DNA from: Rhodospirillaceae bacterium
GTDB lineage: Bacteria > Pseudomonadota > Alphaproteobacteria > Rhodospirillales > 2-02-FULL-58-16
DNA: 7,148 nt
Assembly (NCBI GenBank): GCA_030623425.1
Contig: JAUXMA010000074.1
Coordinates: 1 to 7,148, forward strand
Direction of reading: 5' to 3'
How positions within the stretch are numbered: the stretch's first letter is position 1; every line of letters begins with the position of its first letter. The notes below the pieces were generated by a model. It had not been told where the DNA came from, ran no database searches, and worked only from the letters and a program-made list of their open reading frames with translations. Shown piece after piece: positions 5,466 through 7,148 of this stretch. The position numbers and the translations under genes are program-made.

Positions 5466-6998
5466 TTGGCATTGACGAAGCGGAGGCCGGGACCAACGGC
5501 GGCGGCGGTGCTTGTCTATTTTGCGCTTTTGACGCCGACAGCCCCGCATGCCGGAGTGGTCTGCGATCTGGCCTCCCTCCTCGCCGAGTACAAGACCGGT
5601 CTGGACCGACACCGCGGCAAGGATTACGTCGGCGCCCTGGCTCACTGGCGGCCCCTTGCCGAACAGGGCTTCCCCCCGGCGCAGAGCCGCTTGGCCTGGC
5701 TCCACGGCAAGGGCCTGGGGGTGAAAGCGGATGTGCAAAAATCAGCGTTCTGGGCACTCGTCGCCGCCCGGGAGGCGGACGCCAGCGGCAGATTGATGGC
5801 TTCGAGGCTGCGCAAAGACCTCACCCAGGCCGACTTTGCCAAAGCCGAACGGCGGGCCCGGTCATGGCGCCCGCTCATGCCCGACTGCTGGGAGAACCAC
5901 GAGGGGAAAAGCGAGCGGCTGGATAAACGCCGCCTGCGCCTCGGCAAGTACCTGATCATTGTCAACGAGAAACTGCCCGACAAAGTCGTCGAACCCATCT
6001 TTAAAAAGATGCGGCAAGTTCTCGCCAGCGTCGGCGAGGCACATCCCCTGGCGCCGCTGTTCCTTCCCGCCATCGACGCCTTCGTCATCTTTCCCAGCGA
6101 CCGTAACGACCGTTATGTCGGCTGGCGGAGCGAGGGGCCTGGCAATGTCCTCTTGCTTTCGCTGGGAAATTTTTTAGATGACAGACCGACGTTCGTCGGC
6201 CGGATGATCTTTCTGGAGGCGGCGAGATGGGTCTTCGCCAATACCCCCGGATCCCGTTTCGTCGATCCCCTCGTCGCCACCCACAAGAACAAGAAGCTTT
6301 ACGGAACCGTATACCCGGACATCGACAACGCGCTGTTTTATAAGACCTTGAAACGGGCCTTGCAAATGGCCGAGAAGCTGCCGCCGGAACTCGGCAAATA
6401 CGTCGAGATCATCGACGAGATCCGCTACATCCCGCCGTCCAAGCATTTCGCCAAGGGCGGAACCATCGATACCACAATCGCGTACTATAACAAGGTGCTG
6501 AGCTCGGAGGGGCGGAGAATCATTTTCATCCGCCGCGAAATGCGCTGGAGTTCGCCGCTCGATGTCCTGATCAATCTGGTTCATGAGGGAACCCATGCCG
6601 TCCAGGATCAAAAAGCCGAGCGAATCGCCGCCGCCCTGCCGGGACTGAGAGAGGCCTTGCGACAGATTGACGGCAACGGCCAGGGACAGACGTCCAAGGC
6701 CAAGGCGTTACAGCGCCAGATCGATGAAAAAAGCGGCTACGTGAGGCGTTGGAAAAACCCGAAAATATCGGATCATGGGATTTCCGAAACGATCCCATTC
6801 GAATGCCAGGCCGTCGTCAACGAAATCCGCACGGCCCGGGCCGTGGAGGCGCCGCCGTCTTCGCTGCCGGAATCGGGATATCTGGCTCTTTGCGACGAGG
6901 CGAAAACCCTTCTGGTCCGCTGGAAGGACGAAGGCCTGCTGGGCAAGATCAATCGCAAAAGGAACATCATCACCAATCCTTCATCTTCTTCCCGGTAA
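5466..6998 (+). CDS. Secreted Sel1-repeat protein with a HExxH zincin-like domain
   Basis: The protein has 510 residues from a TTG start. The N-terminus is a Sec signal peptide: KRRP, a hydrophobic core at about 12-26, then PHA with cleavage before Gly30. Residues 51-110 look like one and a half Sel1 (TPR-like) repeats: YVGALAHWRPLAEQG, AQSRLAWLHGKGLGV and KSAFWALVAA. Residues 120-360 match nothing I recognise. LINLVHEGTHAVQDQ holds a HExxH motif, with His373, Glu374 and His377, the usual zinc ligands and general base of zincin metallopeptidases. About 70 residues on, FECQAVVNE (Glu446, Glu453) could supply the third ligand, as in gluzincins. It should act in the periplasm, possibly trimming envelope proteins, with the Sel1 repeats binding partners. 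Activity and substrate are unproven. It is probably the last gene of the cluster; galU starts 99 bases later. Confidence 0.8.
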   Translation: MALTKRRPGPTAAAVLVYFALLTPTAPHAGVVCDLASLLAEYKTGLDRHRGKDYVGALAHWRPLAEQGFPPAQSRLAWLHGKGLGVKADVQKSAFWALVAAREADASGRLMASRLRKDLTQADFAKAERRARSWRPLMPDCWENHEGKSERLDKRRLRLGKYLIIVNEKLPDKVVEPIFKKMRQVLASVGEAHPLAPLFLPAIDAFVIFPSDRNDRYVGWRSEGPGNVLLLSLGNFLDDRPTFVGRMIFLEAARWVFANTPGSRFVDPLVATHKNKKLYGTVYPDIDNALFYKTLKRALQMAEKLPPELGKYVEIIDEIRYIPPSKHFAKGGTIDTTIAYYNKVLSSEGRRIIFIRREMRWSSPLDVLINLVHEGTHAVQDQKAERIAAALPGLREALRQIDGNGQGQTSKAKALQRQIDEKSGYVRRWKNPKISDHGISETIPFECQAVVNEIRTARAVEAPPSSLPESGYLALCDEAKTLLVRWKDEGLLGKINRKRNIITNPSSSSR

Positions 6999-7006
6999 AG
7001 GAAACA

Positions 7007-7030
7007 TGGCCGGGGCGCGGCTTGCGGCCA
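7007..7030. repeat. Inverted repeat in the spacer before galU, possible weak terminator
   Basis: TGGCCG (7007-7012) and CGGCCA (7025-7030) are exact reverse complements around a 12-base GC-rich loop, starting 9 bases after the stop of the zincin-like gene. The stem is strong but has no T-run after it, so intrinsic termination is doubtful. It may help to end the upstream transcript, or may be chance in GC-rich DNA. Confidence 0.3.
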
Positions 7031-7097
7031 ACCTTGAGCTATGGCACAAAGGCGACGCCCGGTTTTGCGTTCGGCCTAGAACTTTAGGAACATTTCC

Positions 7098-7148
7098 ATG
7101 GCCAAGCCCATTTACAAGGCGATCTTTCCGGTGGCCGGCCGCGGCACC
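7098..7148 (+). CDS. galU: UTP-glucose-1-phosphate uridylyltransferase, N-terminal 17 codons (partial)
   Basis: The ATG at 7098 has an AGGAA ribosome site at 7086-7090, 7 bases upstream. The translated start is MAKPIYKAIFPVAGRGT, and the window ends there. This matches the N-terminal strand and nucleotide-binding loop of bacterial GalU, typically KAVxPVAGLGTR, with Arg in place of the usual Leu in the loop. The enzyme makes UDP-glucose from UTP and glucose-1-phosphate for lipopolysaccharide, exopolysaccharide and other sugar-nucleotide pathways in the cytoplasm. Other sugar-phosphate nucleotidyltransferases (RfbA- or GlgC-like) share the GxGT loop, but the KAIFPVAG lead-in favours GalU. The 99-base gap suggests it may have its own promoter, although I cannot pick one out. 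Confidence 0.8.
   Translation, partial: MAKPIYKAIFPVAGRGT

Noticed and set aside
5459..5926. ATG-started 155-codon plus-strand frame overlapping the zincin-like gene
   Set aside because: Its ATG overlaps the Shine-Dalgarno sequence, the product is Arg/Gly/Pro-rich without domains, and the TTG frame gives a signal peptide, Sel1 repeats and a HExxH motif.

Overview
The window looks like chromosomal DNA from a GC-rich alphaproteobacterium, probably of the Rhodospirillales type (Magnetospirillum/Rhodospirillum-like). The strongest marker is a MipZ division-site ATPase, a family essentially confined to Alphaproteobacteria. Supporting signs are the strong preference for G/C at third codon positions and the alphaproteobacterial style of the VWA and J-domain proteins beside mipZ. 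The lineage below class level is an inference. No mobile element, tRNA, rRNA or CRISPR array is visible.

Left part (1-570): the tail of an unidentified plus-strand gene, a 228-base spacer with two small inverted repeats, and a 77-residue conserved-looking orphan protein. The orphan converges on a minus-strand gene with only 21 bases between the stop codons, and a small hairpin lies there.

Middle left (569-2808), minus strand: a probable two-gene transcription unit. The first gene is an L-2-hydroxyglutarate-dehydrogenase-like FAD oxidoreductase. The second is a secreted TIM-barrel protein of the TM1410/GH114 type, in which the positions I expect to be acidic in the active site appear as Ala and Gly.

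A 341-base divergent intergenic region (2809-3149) separates this unit from a plus-strand cluster (3150-6998): mipZ, a VWA-domain protein with a complete MIDAS-like residue set, a membrane-anchored protein with a C-terminal J domain resembling mitochondrial Pam18/Tim14, and a secreted Sel1-repeat plus HExxH (zincin-like) protein. The last two genes both start with TTG and follow their predecessors by 4 and 13 bases, so VWA, J-protein and peptidase are very likely one operon, possibly with mipZ. The right edge holds the first 17 codons of galU (UTP-glucose-1-phosphate uridylyltransferase).

How the genes may work together is mostly inference. MipZ sets the FtsZ position. The VWA, J and secreted zincin-like proteins form a module spanning cytoplasm, inner membrane and periplasm that could serve envelope quality control or remodelling. 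GalU feeds UDP-glucose into envelope polysaccharides.
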